Positions 55,340-64,000 of a DNA stretch of 64,000 nt are shown one piece after another. The stretch is from contig CAUYUJ010018482.1 of the NCBI GenBank assembly GCA_963575745.1, forward strand, positions 213,065 to 277,064, written 5' to 3'. The translations under genes and the position numbers were made by a program. Numbering within the stretch: the first letter of the stretch is position 1; every line of letters begins with the position of its first letter. The stretch comes from Prorocentrum cordatum. Lineage: Eukaryota; Sar; Dinophyceae; Prorocentrales; Prorocentraceae. The notes beneath the pieces are model-generated. The model ran no database searches and was not told the DNA's origin. It saw only the letters and a list, made by a program, of their open reading frames with translations.

Positions 55340-55935
55340 AAAATAAAGGGTCCAGGGCGAGGGGGGCTGTGGCAAGGGGGGGAAGCTGGATCCAGGGCCA
55401 GGACCAGCGGGGCGAGGGGGGCTGGGCCAGGACCAGCGGGGAGGCTGGGTCCAGGGCCAGGGCCACTGGGGCGAGGGGGGCTGGGGCCAGGACCAGGGGG
55501 GGAGGCTGGGTCCAGGGCCAGGGGGGCGAGAGGGGCTGGGTCTAGGACCAGGGGGGAAAGGCTGGATCCAGGGCGAGGGGGATGACGACGAACGAAAATA
55601 AAAGATTTGGGGCGAGGGGGGCTGGGGCCAGGGCCAGGGGGGGGAGGCTGGGTCCAGGGCGAGGGTCAGGGGGGGCTGAGGCTACGACCAGGGGGGGAGG
55701 CTGGGTCCATGGCCAAGGCCAGCGGGGGGAGGGGGGCTGGGGCCAGGATCAGGGGGGAGGCTGGGTCCAGGGCCAGGACCAGAGGGGACGACGACGAACG
55801 AAAACAAAGGGGCTGGGGCCCGGACCAGAGGGACGACGTCGAACGAAAATAAAGGTCCTGGGCGAGGGCGGCTGGGGCCAGAGCCAGGGGAGGAGGCTGG
55901 GTCTGGGGCCAGGGGGACGACGAGGTCCGAGCTCT
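55340..55935. repeat. G-rich tandem array with dispersed CGACGAACGAAAA spacers
   Basis: GGGGCGAGGGGGGCTGGGGCC, GGACCAGGGGGGAGGCTGG and GTCCAGGGCCAGG alternate. At 55,325, 55,583, 55,790 and 55,838 the array is interrupted by GACGACGAACGAAAA(T/C)AAA. G-runs are close enough for quadruplex formation. Confidence 0.85.
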
Positions 55936-56398
55936 AGAACACAACTGTGCTAAATAACATGCTTGCTGCCAATTCATACTATTGCTCTCGACTGAGGTAC
56001 CACAACGTGGAAGAAAAAAACTGCGTCGTCTTCCGCAAGTCTGGATTTTGGAGCCGCAGTGCAACTCTGGAACCCAAACAACCGACGGTCGTAGTCTGGT
56101 GCAAAAGATCGACCTGGGCACGACGACCGAAAAGCATGCATTACGTCCCGCAGAACCCTTGAAGTATATGTTATATGTCGCCGAGACGGTAAAAATGATG
56201 GTCAGACTCCAAGTTCTTCTTTCGCCACACTCTGCGTCAGCCTCCTCGTGCGTGGGGGGAGCTGTGGGATTTCAGGTTGGGTCGGTGGGTCGATTATGAA
56301 AGCAGCCCACAAGATAAGAGGGAGAGAAAGAGAGATGTAATAACAGTCATACATTTGTTTTACATGCGTGTCTGTATGCATGCACCTATGTAGATAGG

Positions 56399-56400
<2 letters not shown>
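55936..56400. other. No recognisable gene
   Basis: About 460 bp of non-repetitive sequence. Short frames exist on both strands without any motif. Confidence 0.35.
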
Positions 56401-56446
<46 letters not shown>

Positions 56447-56600
56447 ATTGTGCATGTATATATGCATGCATGCATGCATGCATGCATGCATGCATGCATG
56501 TATGTATGTATGCATGTATGTATGTATGTATGTATGTACGTATGTACGTCGGTTTGTAGATATGTTGGTATATATGCATATACGGTTATGTGTTTATATA
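56401..56600. repeat. (TA)n, (TGCA)n and (TGTA)n microsatellites
   Basis: TA run 56,407-56,443, TGCA run 56,461-56,500, then TGTATG to about 56,545. Confidence 0.95.
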
Positions 56601-56929
56601 TATTCAATGTGTGTGTGTTACATTTAAACACATAGAAAAAGGAAGGATAACTCCGCCGACCCTTCGTCCACCTCCCTGCCTGGGGGGTCCACGTTTAGAT
56701 TACCGCCCTGGGAGTCCTCGCGGGTCTGGGGGGGGAGATCGCCCAATAATGAAACCAATTCCCATCACTTCGGACCGTTCACGATCCACGTCGGACGGGT
56801 ACCCCTGGAAACGGACTGGACCGACCACAACCCCTGGAAACGGACTGATCGCAACATGAAAGGGATAACAAACAAATATACGAAGGGAACACCGGATCAC
56901 AACCGCGTGGAGGGCTTCTGATGAGCTTT

Positions 56930-57190
56930 TGAAGAAGTTCTGAAAGTCTTCACTGCTGAGGACCCCTGCGGGCCCTGGAGGAATCCTGAAAAATCTTGGG
57001 GACTCCTGAGGACTCCTGATGACTCTTGAGGAATCCGGCGTAATCCCAAGAGACTCCTTGGGACTCCTGAGAAATCCCGAGGAGTCTTGAGCTGTCCCGA
57101 AGAATCCACCCGACTGAAGGATTCTGAAGGAGTCTGGATGATTCTTAGGATTCTGAAGGATCTGGAAGGATTCTGAATGATTCTGATTAG
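56930..57190. repeat. Degenerate GACTCCTGAGGAATC minisatellite, block 1
   Basis: Phrases GGACTCCTGAG, GAATCCTGAAAAATC and GGATTCTGAAGGA recur at roughly 12-16 bp. A second block lies at 59,560-59,960, beyond the helicase exon. Confidence 0.7.
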
Positions 57191-57311
57191 AGGATTGTGT
57201 AGGGTTATTCCCCGTATCCTAAGTGGGTTTCTTGCTTTCTCAGCACCCCCCAGCGCAGGATCTCTCCTCACCCCTCCGTTCCTCACCACACACCCACATG
57301 TTCGCACACTC

Positions 57312-57312
57312 G

Positions 57313-57356
<44 letters not shown>

Positions 57357-57364
57357 CCATCATT

Positions 57365-57404
<40 letters not shown>

Positions 57405-57432
57405 CCAACATCATCATCATCACCACCACCAC
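57312..57432. repeat. (CAT)n microsatellite
   Basis: About 38 CAT/CAC triplets, giving a poly-His or poly-Ser frame. Confidence 0.95.
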
Positions 57433-57551
57433 GTCATCGTCACTGTGAACACCCACTCACACTCCCTCGACACTCTCATTCACTCATTACTTATTCACTC
57501 ACTATCCCATTCACTCACTCGGTGCTCACTCATTCACTCATCACTACCACT

Positions 57552-58450
57552 GAATGAATTGCGAGGAAGTGTCAAGCGGCACCCTCTCCCTAAGAAGCCC
57601 GCAAATCATGTTACTGATCCGAGCGGGTCATCGCAAATCTATAACTGGCCTCCTCAGGCCTGACCGTGGAGGATGTCTCGAATGGGAGCCTCGTCAGTGA
57701 GTGAATTGTAAGGAATCTCAGGCGGGAGCCCCCCCCTATGGGGCCCGCAGGACATGTTATTAATCCGAGCGGGTCACCGGGACCTTGTAATTCTCGTCAC
57801 TTTTGGTTTCCTCAGGCTTGAATGTGCAGGAAGTCTCGAGCTGGAGCGTCGTCTGTGAATGAATTGTGGGGAAATCTCACGCGGGAGCCCCTTCCCAAGG
57901 GGGACCGCAGAGCATGTTATTAATCCGAGCGAACCATCGGGATCCTGAAATTGTTGTCGCTTTTGGCCTCCTCAGGCTTCGATATGGAGGAAATATCAAG
58001 CGGGAACCTCGTCTGTGGAGTGGATTGGTAGAAACTCTCAAGCGGGACCCCCCTCCCTATGGAGCCCGCGTTGCATGTTGGGAACCCGAACGGGTCATCG
58101 GAACCTGGTACCTGTCGTCACTTTTGGCCTCCGCAGGCATTCATATGGAGAGTGTCTCGACCGGGGGCTTCGTCTGTGAGTGACTTGTGAAAAAGTCTCA
58201 AGCGGGAGTCCCACCCCCATGGGGCCCGCAGGTCACGTTAGTAATCTGAGCGGGTCATCAGGATCCTGTAGCAGTTATTACCTTTGGGCGCCTGAAGCTG
58301 GAGCGTGGAAAAAGTCTCGAATGGGAGCTTCGTCTGTGAGTAACTTGGGAAAGTCTCAGGCAGGAGCTCCCCTATGGGGCCCGCTGTTTGTGTTGGTAGT
58401 CACAGCACAGTCATGCGAATCCTGTTACTGTCGTCACTTTTGAGCTCATT
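57552..58450. repeat. 158-bp tandem array, about six units
   Basis: GTGAGTGAATTGTGAGGAAA-type starts lie at 57,552, 57,699, 57,857, 58,015, 58,174 and 58,337. Shared phrases are CTCAAGCGGGAGCCCC, TATGGGGCCCGCAGG, AATCCGAGCGGGTCATCGGG and CACTTTTGGCCTCCTCAGGC. The array ends about 90 bp before the helicase exon, so it probably lies in the preceding intron. Each unit carries GTGAGT and CAG/AG words, which could act as splice-site decoys. Confidence 0.92.
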
Positions 58451-58539
58451 GGGCCTCACTCGGAATACGAGGAGTGCGCGCCGGGCCAACTCATTCGCTC
58501 CCGCTACCTACCGCAGGGAATCTGGCTGTAACTGCGCAG

Positions 58540-59051
58540 CTTCAAGGAGTCCCCGATCTACCAGGAGGTCGCCAGACTGCTGCGACAGGGCGCCGAACGC
58601 GCCGACGACGACGGCGAGGACGACGCGTGGGCGAGGAGCTTGCTCATGTTCAGGCCCAGCCAGCAGGAGTTCACGTGGCAGAGTTCGGGGCCGCGCGTCG
58701 TGCGCCGCTCGGGGTTCACCCGGACGCGCGCGTCCACCCTCACCTCCACGCTGTCGCAAGGACGGACGCTGTGCAATGGCGTCACCGTCGACTGCGCGAG
58801 GGACGAGGACGCTGGCCGCACGGGTATGTCGGACGAGCAATGGTGGCTGCACTTCTACGTCATGTTCTCACGCGCGACGTGCATGCGGAACACGCTGATC
58901 CTGCGACCGCCCTCGCGCGAATTTGTTTCAAGGCGGGCCGCCGACGTCCTTTCGGAAGGCGCTCAAAAAGTTTAACGAGAAAGCGAACACCTCCAGGGGT
59001 GAGGCGGAGCAGCTCGCAGCACGGCTGGGCTTCGCGCTGCCCCCCGCCTGA
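58540..59051 (+). CDS. Terminal exon of a superfamily 1 helicase-like protein, one frameshift
   Basis: After a good acceptor (CTGTAACTGCGCAG, ending 58,539) the frame reads about 145 residues to TGA at 58,973. LLMFRPSQQEFTW opens a strand. TSTLSQGRTL matches helicase motif V (T.H..QG.TL, with the His replaced). EQWWLHFYVMFSRATC with LILRPP matches motif VI (Y.AlSRa), in the style of PIF1/UvrD C-terminal RecA-like domains. Sense continues one frame over, from about 58,925, as GGPPTSFRKALKKFNEKAN and QLAARLGFALPPA, ending at TGA 59,049-59,051. A single-base indel near 58,922-58,930 explains this. The ATPase motifs (Walker A/B) would be in exons upstream and were not found in the window. The frameshift suggests a pseudogene or a sequence error. 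Confidence 0.75.
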
Positions 59052-59269
59052 CCGCGGCCGCGCCTACCTCGAGACCTGCGGGGTTGTCCCGAGGTCCTGG
59101 CCCGCGGGGTTGTCCCGACGGCCTGCCCACTCGTCCCAGCGGCCCGCGGGGGTGCCCCAAAGGCATGGCCCGCGGGGTTGCCCCAAAGGCTTCGTGATCC
59201 AGCCGTCGGCGAACACGTGCGCGCTGGCCGAGGCAGCGACGGCGCCGAGGCGCATCGATTTGCTTGCCC

Positions 59270-59480
59270 CTCCCAGGTGGAGGGGGAAGTGCACATGGAG
59301 AAGGAGGCAGGACGAGGATGAGGAGGGGGGACAAGGTAGGGGGAGGGCGATGATAAGGAGGAGGTGGAAAAGGAGGAGGACGAGGAGGATGAGAAGGAGG
59401 AGGGGGACAAAAAAAAAAGAGGGAGAGAGGGCAGAGCAGAGGGCGAGAGGAGGGTGTGCGCCAGGGCGAAGAGGACAAGG
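59270..59480. repeat. Purine-rich GGA/AAG tract
   Basis: GGAGGAGGACGAGG-type sequence with an AAAAAAAAA run at 59,410. No gene. Confidence 0.8.
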
Positions 59481-59559
59481 CAAAGGGCAAACTCAACAAA
59501 TTCTCGTGTGGGGTCCTACCGTCGGAGTAGTGAAAGGGTTGAAAAGGACTCTGAAATAT

Positions 59560-59960
59560 TCTGGGGGCTCTTAGATGATTCTGCTTTAGGAGCTCCGAGG
59601 ATGAAGATTCCGTCGGAATCTGGAAGAATCGTGAAACATCCATCGGGATCTTAGGAATCCTTCGGTTCCATGGGGATCGTTCGGAATCTGGAGGAATCGG
59701 CAGGACTCCTGTGTAATCTTTCGCAATCCAAGGGGGCCGGACACATCCTCAAATATTCCGTTAAAAACCAAAAGAATCCGGAGGTTCTCCAGGGAGTCTA
59801 AGCAGATCCTACGGAGTGCTGAAGATTCTGGAGGAATTCTAGAAGGCCTCTGAGTAATCCGCCGAATTCTTGACAAATTCTCAACAATTTTGAGAACCCA
59901 AGGAATTCCCAACGAATCGTCAAACATCCAGAGGAATCCTACGCACTCTGAAATCTCTTG
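59560..59960. repeat. Degenerate GAATCTGGAGGAATC minisatellite, block 2
   Basis: It shares the phrase family of 56,930-57,190 (GGAATCTGGAGGAATCG, GGATTCTGGAG). Several phrases are near-palindromic (ATTCCGTCGGAAT). Confidence 0.7.
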
Positions 59961-60284
59961 CGGAGCCCTGAGGTTTCGAACGGCGCATCAGGAATACTGG
60001 GGCCTTCCACAATCGAGGGTTCACGGTCACGGTCGAGCTCGACTACATGTGTTTTGCAGAGATCACGGTCGAGGTGACGAACTGTCGGACGGATCGCAAG
60101 CTTTTCTTCGAATCGTACTGGGGAGGCTTTGGGGGGCTCGCTCCATCCACGAGCGCTCTTATGCTTCCCCCTGGAACCCTCTTGTAAGCGCCCCCAGAAC
60201 GTCGAAATGACTTCGGACCGATCGAAATTGCAGTGAAGTTCCAGTATTGGTCCGCGCGTGGATTTCATTCTTTGAAATTTCAAG

Positions 60285-61045
60285 TAATGTCACCCCGAGA
60301 CCGCGACCGCGACCAATCCTGGTTGCGGTCGTGGTCGAAGTGCGTTTCTCAATCGGCATTGAATAATGCCGCGGGGAGACTGGGGCCAGAACCAGTCACG
60401 GTCGCGGTGGCATTATTCGAAATGTTTCATACTGAGCCGGACCAAGACCGCGCCCAGGGCCATGTCACGGTTACGCGGCAGCATTCCACTGTAACTCCAA
60501 TAGTGCACCCGACCACGACTAGAACCGAGACAGCGACTGGTCACGGTCCTGGTCTCGGTCGGCGTGATTATTACGGGATCACACTAATGCCCCCGGACAA
60601 GAACCGAAACCGCGACTGGTCACGGTCCTGTTCTCGGTCGGCATTTTTACGCCAGGATCACACTAGTGCCCCTGGATCAGAACCGGAACAGCGACTGTCC
60701 ACGGTCCCAGTCTCGGTCGGCATTGCTACTCCCGAATCCCACTAATGTCCCTTGAGCAAGACCGAGACCGCGACCGGTCACGGTCTTGGTCTCGGTCGGC
60801 GATATTATTCACAAGTCCCAGCAATGTCACCCGACCAGGGCTGAAACCGCGACAGGTCGCGGTCTTGGTCTCGGTCGGCGTTCTTACTCCCGAATCCCAA
60901 TAATGTCTCCCGACCAGGACCGAGACAGCGACTGGTCGCGGCCCTGGTCTCGGTCGGCAGTCTTATTCCCAATCCCCACATTGTTCCCCGACCAGGGCCG
61001 AGACCGCGACTTGTCGCGGCCATGGTCTCGGTCGGCAGCATTAAC
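60285..61045. repeat. 79-bp tandem array; every unit contains a hairpin
   Basis: CTCGGTCGGC lies at 60,554, 60,633, 60,712, 60,791, 60,870, 60,949 and 61,027 (spacings 79, 79, 79, 79, 79, 78), with diverged units before. Within each unit GACCGAGAC..GCGAC is followed by its complement GTCGC..GTCTCGGTC, forming a stem of about 14 bp with few mismatches. The arms vary together in places (GGTCACGG or GGTCGCGG). It is non-coding. Confidence 0.93.
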
Positions 61046-61049
61046 ATTA

Positions 61050-61200
61050 TTCGTGAGCGGCGCCGCCCCTGGGCGCCCGAAGGCGAAGATGCCTCGAGCG
61101 GCGGCGCCCGAGTGCTGAGGGCGCCTCGGGCGGCGGCGCCCCCGAGCGCCAGAAGCGCGAGAGTGTCTCGAGCGGAGGCGCTCCCAAGCGCCGGAATTGA
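61050..61200. repeat. ~43-bp GC-rich tandem repeat, three units
   Basis: GCCTCGAGCGGCGGCGCCCGAG, GCCTCGGGCGGCGGCGCCCCCGAG and TCTCGAGCGGAGGCGCTCCC are successive units. Confidence 0.75.
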
Positions 61201-61319
61201 GATGATGTGTCGAGCTAGGGCGCCGGATTCGATTCTGCGGCAGGTTCGCCAACGGTCGCGGGATGCGCCTGACTCGGCGGAAACGATGCCGGAACCGACG
61301 TTCTTGGCCTCGCTCCCTC

Positions 61320-61419
61320 NNNNNNNNNNNNNNNNNNNNNNNNNNNNNNNNNNNNNNNNNNNNNNNNNNNNNNNNNNNNNNNNNNNNNNNNNNNNNNNNN
61401 NNNNNNNNNNNNNNNNNNN
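61320..61419. other. Assembly gap (100 N)
   Basis: Exactly 100 N, the usual placeholder for a gap of unknown length. It falls at the left edge of the G-rich array. Open frames crossing it are meaningless. Confidence 0.99.
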
Positions 61420-62780
61420 GGGGGGGGGGAGGCGAGGTGGGGGCGAGGTGGGGGGTATCGGTCGTTTTTGGGCGAGAAATCGCGGGGTCGGGGGTCCCAA
61501 GAACAGAGCCCAGAGGCCTGGGGATGTCGAGGGGGGGTGGAGGCGAGGTGGGGGGCGAGGTGGGGGGTATCGTTCGTTTTTGGGCGAGAAATCGTGGGGT
61601 CGGGGGTTCCTAGAACAGAGCCCAGAGGCCTGGGGATGCCGAGGGGGGGGTGGAGGCGAGGTGGGGGGTATCGGCTGGAACAGAGCCCAGAGGCCTGGGG
61701 ATGTCGAGGGGGGGTGGAGGCGAGGTGGGGGGTATCGGTCGTTTTTGGGCGAGAAATCGCGGGGTCGGGGATCCCAAGAACAAAGCCCAGAGGCTTGGGG
61801 ATGTCGAGGGGGGGTGGAGGCGAGGTGGGGGGCGAGGTGGGGGATGTCGGTCGTTTTTGGGCGAGAAATCGTGGGGTCGGGGGTCCCAACAACAGAGCCC
61901 AGAGGCCTGGAGATGTCGAGGGGGGGTGGAGGCGAGGTGGGGGGCGAGGTGGCGGGTATCGGTCGTTTTTGGGCGAGAAATCGTGGGGGTGGAGGCGAGG
62001 TGGGGGGTATCGGTTGCCCAAGAACACAGCCCAAAAGCTTGGGGATGTCGAGGGGGGGGTGGAGGCGAGGTGGGGGGTGTCGGTTGTTGTGGAGCGAGAA
62101 ATCGTGGGGTCGAGAAATCGCGGGGTCGGGGGTCCCAAGAACAGAGCCCAGAGGCCGGGGGATGTCGAGGGGGGGGGAGACGAGGTGAGGGGCGAGGTGG
62201 AGGGTATCGGTCGTTTTTGGGCGAGAAATCGTAGGGGTCGGGGATCCCAAGAACAGAGCCTAGAGGCTTGGGGATGTCGAGGGGGGGTGTGGGGCGAGGT
62301 GGGGGGCGAGGTGGGGGGTATCGGTCGTTTTTGGGCGAGAAATCGCGGGGTCGGGGGTCCGAAGAACAGAGCCCAGAGGCCTGGGGATGTCGATGGGGGG
62401 GTGGGGGCGAGGTGGGGGGAGGGTATCGGTCGTTGTTGGGCAAGAAATCGTGGGGTCGGGGGTCCCAAGAACAGAGCCCAGAGGCCTGGGGATGTCGAGG
62501 GGGGATGGAGGCGAGGTGGGGGGTATCGGTCGTTTTTGGGCGAGAAATCGTGAGGTCGGGGGTCCCAAGAACAGAGCCCAGAGGCTTGGAGATGTCAAGG
62601 GGAGGGGGGGGGTGGAGGCGAGGTGGGGGGCGAGGTGGGGGGTATCGGTCGTTTTTGGGCGAATCTTGGGGTGTGGGGCGTGGTGGGCCACAGCGGCTCG
62701 ACGGGGTGGGGGTGCCAGGGCGCGAAGGTGGATATCGCTCGCTGTTGGGCGAGAGATGTTGGGGGTGTGGCTAAGCTTGG
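61420..62780. repeat. ~100-115 bp G-rich tandem array
   Basis: Each unit reads GAGGCGAGGTGGGG, GGTATCGGTCGTTTTTGGGC, GAGAAATCGTGGGGTCGGGG, GTCCCAAGAACAGAGCCCAG, AGGCCTGGGGATGTCGAGG. Length varies because GCGAGGTGGGG is present once or twice, and some units are shortened (61,660-61,680; 62,005-62,030). About twelve units are visible, and more may be lost in the gap. Confidence 0.93.
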
Positions 62781-62825
62781 CCACTTTCCCGCACACGCCT
62801 CTGGGGTCGGCGGATTTTTTTGTTT

Positions 62826-63200
62826 TGCAGAGAACTGGGCCAGTGCGTCGGTCTGACGGCTTAGTTGCCGCCGTCGCCGCCCCGTCGCCGTTTGTTTGAC
62901 GGCCGACATCTGGGGCTGTGCATCGGTCTGGCGGTTGTGTCGCCGCCGTCGCCGCCCGGTCGCTGCCCCGTCGCCGGCCGACATCTGGGGCTGTGCGTCG
63001 GTCTGCCCGCGTCGCCGCCCCGTCGCCGCCGTCGCCGCCCCGTCGCCGCCGCCCGACGTCTGGGCCTGAGCGTCGGTCTGGCGGCTATGCTGCCGCCGTC
63101 GCCGCCCTGTTGCCGCCGTCGCCGCCCTGCCGCCGCCTCGTTGTCGCCCGACGTTTGGCGCTGTGCGTCGGTCTGTCTGCTAATTATGTTGCCGCCGTCG
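62826..63200. repeat. ~75-bp GC-rich tandem array, five units
   Basis: GGGGCTGTGCGTCGGTCTGG-type starts lie near 62,834, 62,908, 62,986, 63,059 and 63,153. GCCGCCGTCGCCGCCCCGTC follows each. It ends at a (TA)n run at 63,219-63,233. Confidence 0.88.
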
Positions 63201-63239
63201 CCGCCCTGCCATTTTTTAATATATATATATATATGAATA

Positions 63240-64000
63240 TAGATGTCCTTTGTTAAAACAATTATATGAAACATGGGACAGGAATTGCTACCCTCCCTCC
63301 CCTGGTTTTATCCGTTTGGCCGGGGGATGCGTAATTTACTCTGGGTTTCTTAATCCGCGTGGGGTGGTACCCCGCCGACGGAGGTCAACCTCGCCTCGTC
63401 GTCGCGCCGCGACGGGGGTCGGAGCGCCTTGGGCGCGCGGTGGCTGCCCGCGACGGGGGTCGATGTGGGCCTGTCGGCGGGGGTGACGCCCCCCCGACGC
63501 TTATGAAGAAACTCGGTTCATTATGAAGTCGTACCATCAAAGCCAATCTGGGTCCCCCATCATCATCCATCCGCATCAAATAATTCTACGCGCGCGCACT
63601 CGTTTATCACAACGCATCGATGTGCAACAAAAACGTGGGGCAACGTCCACACGCGCGCGTCCTCGCGCGCGCAGTCCTGACAAGTTCAAACACTTCGGGT
63701 TTCGTATAAATATCAAGGCCGAGGTCTTCGAACACCTATGGAAAACGCTGGTTTTGCAACATGTTTGTCAAAGCAGTCTGCGCGCGCGCTCTTGCGAACT
63801 CTTGAGACATCCCTCTGGTTTCAACACTTTTATATCACATGCGACCATACGGGGCTCTCGCGCGCGCATGTTGAAATTCATTCGAATGTCCTTGCGCGCG
63901 TGCTGGGGGGGGGGGGTCCGTTTCAAGTATCACCATGCTGGCCGCTCGCGCCCGTCGGCCACGCGCGCATGTCGAAATCTTTCCACAACCTTCACCACCG
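63240..64000. other. No recognisable gene; CGCGCGCG-rich end
   Basis: From about 63,590 CGCGCGC words occur every 40-90 bp. ACGCGCGCATGTCGAAAT at about 63,961 resembles CGCGCGCATGTTGAAATTC at about 63,862. Alternating purine-pyrimidine sequence could form Z-DNA. No coding frame is supported. Confidence 0.45.

Noticed and set aside
60805-62468. 481- and 417-codon minus-strand frames
   Set aside because: They cross the N gap and consist of translated tandem units (PPTSPPP, LGPPTPRFLAQKRP).

Overview
This window looks like repeat-dominated nuclear DNA from a eukaryote, most likely a dinoflagellate and possibly Prorocentrum-like. That identification is inference. It rests on the generally high GC content, the extreme density of trinucleotide microsatellites and minisatellites, the near absence of intact genes, splice junctions that are hard to fit to GT-AG, and two degenerate retroelements whose protein segments resemble families I associate with dinoflagellate genomes. 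There is no operon structure, Shine-Dalgarno pattern or other prokaryotic organisation. The sequence contains one 100-N assembly gap (61,320-61,419).

Layout. 1-5,000: a GC-rich stretch with one long plus-strand frame (189-2,513) broken by a single TGA, hairpin repeats, and a short coding-like remnant. 5,000-10,400: degenerate ~590-bp repeats, the first copy of a short inverted-repeat transposon (MITE), long triplet tracts and a 73-bp tandem array. 10,900-14,600: a lower-GC, non-repetitive island with decayed protein-like segments and one possible two-exon small gene. 14,600-24,600: degenerate minisatellites and a very long triplet tract. 24,600-29,900: a cyclic-nucleotide-binding exon on the minus strand, two more MITE copies and an 89-bp array. 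29,900-33,750: a decayed gag/protease/pol-like LTR-type element, followed by a 178-bp satellite. 36,437-39,122: an APE-type LINE on the minus strand with reverse transcriptase motifs intact. 41,960-48,480: three related modules that share their ends. 50,900-52,550: a 16-copy, 102-bp array. 57,550-59,051: a 158-bp array followed by the last exon of a helicase-like gene. 60,285-63,200: hairpin-forming and G-rich arrays around the assembly gap.

Recognisable host coding sequence is limited to two exon-sized pieces, the cNMP-binding exon at 25.5-25.9 kb and the helicase C-terminal exon at 58.5-59.1 kb, plus a few unrecognised open frames. Most other long open frames are by-products of tandem repeats whose period is a multiple of three, or of GC-rich DNA that lacks stop codons. 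The most interesting signals are a three-copy MITE family with 9-bp target-site duplications, three composite modules bounded by GGGCTGGTGGG and its complement, a tandem array in which every unit can fold into a hairpin, and the 178-bp satellite.
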